DNA from: Desulfobacterales bacterium
GTDB lineage: Bacteria; Desulfobacterota; Desulfobulbia; Desulfobulbales; BM004
Reading direction: 5' to 3'
NCBI GenBank assembly: GCA_030621655.1
Contig: JAUXHH010000070.1
Span: forward strand, 1-7,864
Length of the DNA stretch: 7,864 bases
The position numbers and the translations under genes were made by a program. The notes beneath the pieces are model-generated. The model made no database searches. It was given only the letters and a program-made list of their open reading frames with translations, and was not told where the DNA came from. Shown here piece after piece: positions 6,180 through 7,864 of the stretch. Numbering within the stretch: position 1 is the stretch's first letter; each line of letters begins with the position of its first letter.

Positions 6180-6237
6180 AATAAATATATTTTCAAACAT
6201 TCCATTATAAATACGCATAACTTTTTCCAGTGGCCTC

Positions 6238-7002
6238 ATGATGAAAACATCGGTCCAACAATTCAAAAATGTTGAGCAGGCAAGTCTTGCTGTAGTTGAC
6301 CAAATAGTGAAGAGTGCGAAATCAGCAGTTTTAGAAAAAGGTTTCTGTACCATTGTCCTGGCAGGAGGACGAACACCGCAGCAAACTTATGAACTTCTGA
6401 GCAAACCTTCATGGGCAGATCAAATGGACTGGCAACAGAGTCATTTCTTCTGGGGTGATGAACGGTGGCTTGCATCTAAACACCCTGACAGCAATTTCTC
6501 CATGGCCCACAATGCCTTGTTTTCAAAGGTGCATATCCCTTCCCGGAATATTCACCAGATACCTACCGGGCACCAGGCCCCTGAAATCGGTGCGAAGATG
6601 TATGAAAAACACCTGCGTGATTTTTTTCATACAAAGCCCCTGACAGAAACCATCAGAATTTCAGAGAATACAACCTTCCCAAGCTTTGATCTCGTCCTTT
6701 TGGGAATGGGTGCAGATGGCCATACCGCCTCCCTGTTTCCCGGTTCAAACTTTCTGGAGGAAAAAAAGAAATGGGTTACAGCCGTCAAAGAAGATGCAGG
6801 ATCACCACCCGTACCACGTATTACCCTCACTCTGCCGGTTCTGAATCAGGCAAAAAACATTCTTTTTCTTATCTCGGGAAAGAAGAAAATAAAAATCCTT
6901 GAAACTATACTTGATGAAGCTTCAGGAACAGCAAAGGAATATCCAGCCGCCCACGTGAAGCCCAGGGAAAACCTTATATGGATTGTCGCTGAAGAAAACT
7001 GA
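6238..7002 (+). CDS. pgl: 6-phosphogluconolactonase
   Basis: A 254-residue Pgl/DevB-type lactonase of the glucosamine-6-phosphate isomerase superfamily. It hydrolyses 6-phosphogluconolactone to 6-phosphogluconate in the oxidative pentose phosphate pathway in the cytoplasm. Motifs: LAGGRTP (41-47, phosphate-binding loop), FFWGDERW (70-77) followed by DSNFSMA (84-90), GMGADGHTASLFPG (156-169, catalytic region with the conserved Asp and His) and PRITLTLPVLNQA. Length is normal for the family. Two consecutive ATG codons (6238 and 6241) make the first Met uncertain by one residue; no strong Shine-Dalgarno precedes them. It starts 68 bases after the arsS stop on the same strand. TATAAA at 6206-6211 could be a -10 of its own, so cotranscription with arsS is possible but unproven. 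No zwf or gnd is in view. Confidence 0.95.
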   Translation: MMKTSVQQFKNVEQASLAVVDQIVKSAKSAVLEKGFCTIVLAGGRTPQQTYELLSKPSWADQMDWQQSHFFWGDERWLASKHPDSNFSMAHNALFSKVHIPSRNIHQIPTGHQAPEIGAKMYEKHLRDFFHTKPLTETIRISENTTFPSFDLVLLGMGADGHTASLFPGSNFLEEKKKWVTAVKEDAGSPPVPRITLTLPVLNQAKNILFLISGKKKIKILETILDEASGTAKEYPAAHVKPRENLIWIVAEEN

Positions 7003-7024
7003 ACTTTTATTTCACAAAATTCAG
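6999..7024 (-). terminator. Possible AT-rich terminator for the TPR transcript
   Basis: CTGAA-C-TTTT (6999-7008) and AAAA-TTCAG (7016-7024) pair as a 9-bp stem with one bulged C and a 7-base loop. On the minus strand it is followed by TTTTCTTC, as expected for a weak intrinsic terminator of the leftward TPR transcript. It overlaps the pgl stop codon. On the plus strand an A-rich stretch follows, so it is not a plus-strand terminator. Confidence 0.35.
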
Positions 7025-7040
7025 AAAAGTCATTAACACC

Positions 7041-7106
7041 TCAGGATGGCAAAGTAGGTAGCGAGCCCAGGGAGACCTCCGGATAGTTGGTATACAGGTA
7101 AGCCAT
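7041..7106 (-). CDS. Possible 21-residue small ORF coupled to the TPR gene
   Basis: The ATG at 7106-7104 overlaps the TPR stop codon as TGATG, and 21 sense codons follow to TGA at 7043-7041 (peptide begins MAYLYTNYPEVSL). By hand count 35 of 66 bases are G or C, clearly richer than the flanking intergenic DNA. No Shine-Dalgarno of its own is visible, so translation would depend on re-initiation. I do not recognise the peptide. The same stretch is bounded by the inverted repeat GATGGC (7045-7050)/GCCATC (7102-7107), so it could instead be a structured RNA or a remnant element. Confidence 0.2.
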   Translation of the reverse strand: MAYLYTNYPEVSLGSLPTLPS

Positions 7107-7720
7107 CACATGCTTTTTATAGCTTCACTTAGCGGTTGACCGTTTGGTGCTACAGCAGAAGGATTAATTCTGAGCAGATCTTCCCAGACCTTCACAGCAC
7201 CCTCCCTGTCATTCATATCATAGCGCAGCACTATACCCTTGTTGAAGCGTGACTGTTCATGGTTGGGTGCAATAGCTATTGCCTTGTCAAATGCTTCCAA
7301 AGCCTTTCCTGGTTGACCGTTGCGGCGATACATAACACCCAGGTCTGTGAGGACATTAGGATTGCCAGGGCTTAGTTCAAGGGATTTCTCATAGGCACGT
7401 ATAGCCTTGGCAAAACTCCCTGTGTCAAAGTAAACGTGGCCTAAATTTGTCCATGCTTCAACATTGGTTGGATTAATAGCCACCTCCTGCTCCAGGGATA
7501 AAATATTTCTTGCCTGCTCATTTGACAGGTTAGGTTGTGATTGCTGCTGCTGGGGAGGGCCGGCAGGAGCAGACGCAGTCTGCACATTTCCTGTAGGGCC
7601 ATCTTGAAAGGCACTATAAAAAATTCCGCCCAAAAAACCTATAACCAAGGCAATAAGGGCAACTATCAGCATAATTTCCTTTTTTACATAGTCACCTTCA
7701 GAATTTTTCTGCTTTGCCAT
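7106..7720 (-). CDS. Membrane-anchored tetratricopeptide repeat protein
   Basis: A 204-residue protein with a lysine-containing N-terminus, one membrane helix (about 16-35, IMLIVALIALVIGFLGGIFY) and a Gln/Pro-rich linker (about 52-63, with QQQQ at 57-60). Three TPR units follow: about 86-118 (NVEAWTNLGHVYFDTGSFAKAI…), 120-152 (NPNVLTDLGVMYRRNGQPGKAL…) and 154-187. Each has the usual Gly8/Ala20/Pro32-type pattern. Topology should be cytoplasmic N-terminus with TPRs in the periplasm (inference). The layout recalls the TPR part of CcmI/NrfG cytochrome-c maturation factors, but no cytochrome maturation gene is in view, so only a scaffold or protein-binding role is supported. The start is secure: GGAGGAATT precedes the ATG with a strong Shine-Dalgarno. 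It converges on pgl; an AT-rich leader with a palindrome lies upstream. Confidence 0.9.
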   Translation of the reverse strand: MAKQKNSEGDYVKKEIMLIVALIALVIGFLGGIFYSAFQDGPTGNVQTASAPAGPPQQQQSQPNLSNEQARNILSLEQEVAINPTNVEAWTNLGHVYFDTGSFAKAIRAYEKSLELSPGNPNVLTDLGVMYRRNGQPGKALEAFDKAIAIAPNHEQSRFNKGIVLRYDMNDREGAVKVWEDLLRINPSAVAPNGQPLSEAIKSM

Positions 7721-7725
7721 AATTC

Positions 7726-7730
7726 CTCCA
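7726..7730 (-). promoter_or_regulatory. Strong ribosome binding site of the TPR gene
   Basis: Minus-strand GGAGG sits 5 bases before the ATG (…GGAGGAATTATG), the best Shine-Dalgarno in the window. It fixes the start at 7720. Confidence 0.7.
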
Positions 7731-7795
7731 ATTCATAAAAAAATTAATTAATAAGCTCAACATTTCGGGATGCTAAATTTTCAAGATAAAAGCAG

Positions 7796-7807
7796 CCGAA
7801 TATTCGG
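7796..7807. repeat. Perfect 12-bp palindrome upstream of the TPR gene
   Basis: CCGAATATTCGG is a perfect inverted repeat about 75 bases upstream of the TPR start codon, in otherwise AT-rich DNA with no ORF. It could be a dimeric repressor or activator site. I see no convincing -35/-10 pair positioned around it. Confidence 0.3.
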
Positions 7808-7864
7808 ATTTATTCTACATTGCAGTTTTAATTGAAACAGCTTAAAATTTTCAGAATGCATTAA

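Noticed and set aside
6000..6275. 91-codon plus-strand ORF spanning the arsS 3' end and the start of pgl
   Set aside because: Out of frame with the conserved DUF3641 and Pgl sequences and no Shine-Dalgarno. The region after 6148 is better explained by Sec read-through and SECIS.
7041..7107. Riboswitch or group II intron fragment
   Set aside because: I compared it by memory with c-di-GMP-I, fluoride, TPP and cobalamin riboswitch cores and with intron/RT motifs and found no convincing match. It also lies at the 3' end of both flanking genes.
1..7864. CRISPR arrays, tRNA or rRNA genes, transposases
   Set aside because: No spaced direct repeats, tRNA cloverleaf with CCA-type end, rRNA core sequence or transposase frame was seen on either strand.

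Overview
The window looks like chromosomal DNA from a Gram-negative bacterium of moderate-to-low GC. An outer-membrane lipid transport operon, an arsS-type radical SAM gene that appears to use selenocysteine, and the general protein style point to Desulfobacterota (a Desulfobulbales-like sulfate reducer is my guess). No rRNA or other taxonomic marker is present, so this is inference.

Left part (minus strand, about 4540 down to 493): a compact Mla operon read right to left as mlaE, mlaF, mlaD, mlaA, mlaC, followed by a small stand-alone cyclic-nucleotide-binding-domain protein. mlaE/mlaF and mlaF/mlaD each overlap by 4 bases (ATGA), and the later gaps are 9 to 45 bases. MlaE, MlaF and MlaD form the inner-membrane ABC/MCE complex, MlaC is the periplasmic lipid shuttle and MlaA the outer-membrane component, so one operon encodes the whole route except MlaB. 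Unusually, MlaA lacks a lipobox cysteine and carries a very acidic, Trp-rich linker. Beyond a 240-base gap, the first 84 codons of a membrane protein run off the left edge.

Middle (about 4541-4815): an AT-rich divergent intergenic region with promoter candidates on both strands, including an extended -10 (TGATATAAT) facing mlaE.

Right part (plus strand, 4816-7002): a CMD/AhpD-like protein of the arsenosugar-associated peroxidase-like type, then an ArsS-type radical SAM protein (C-terminal DUF3641), then 6-phosphogluconolactonase. The arsS frame meets a TGA at 6146-6148 exactly where the family has Cys or selenocysteine (…CTAGSGFT-[TGA]-GG…). It continues GGSIDA to a second TGA at 6167-6169, and a perfect 7-bp hairpin with a GUG loop follows at a distance typical of bacterial SECIS elements. 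I read this gene as a selenoprotein; it is the main discovery-grade feature of the window. A standard gene caller would clip its functional C-terminus.

Right end (minus strand): a membrane-anchored TPR protein converges on pgl. Between them lies a GC-richer 66-base island that is a 21-codon ORF coupled by TGATG to the TPR gene and is also bounded by a 6-bp inverted repeat. A perfect 12-bp palindrome lies upstream of the TPR gene.
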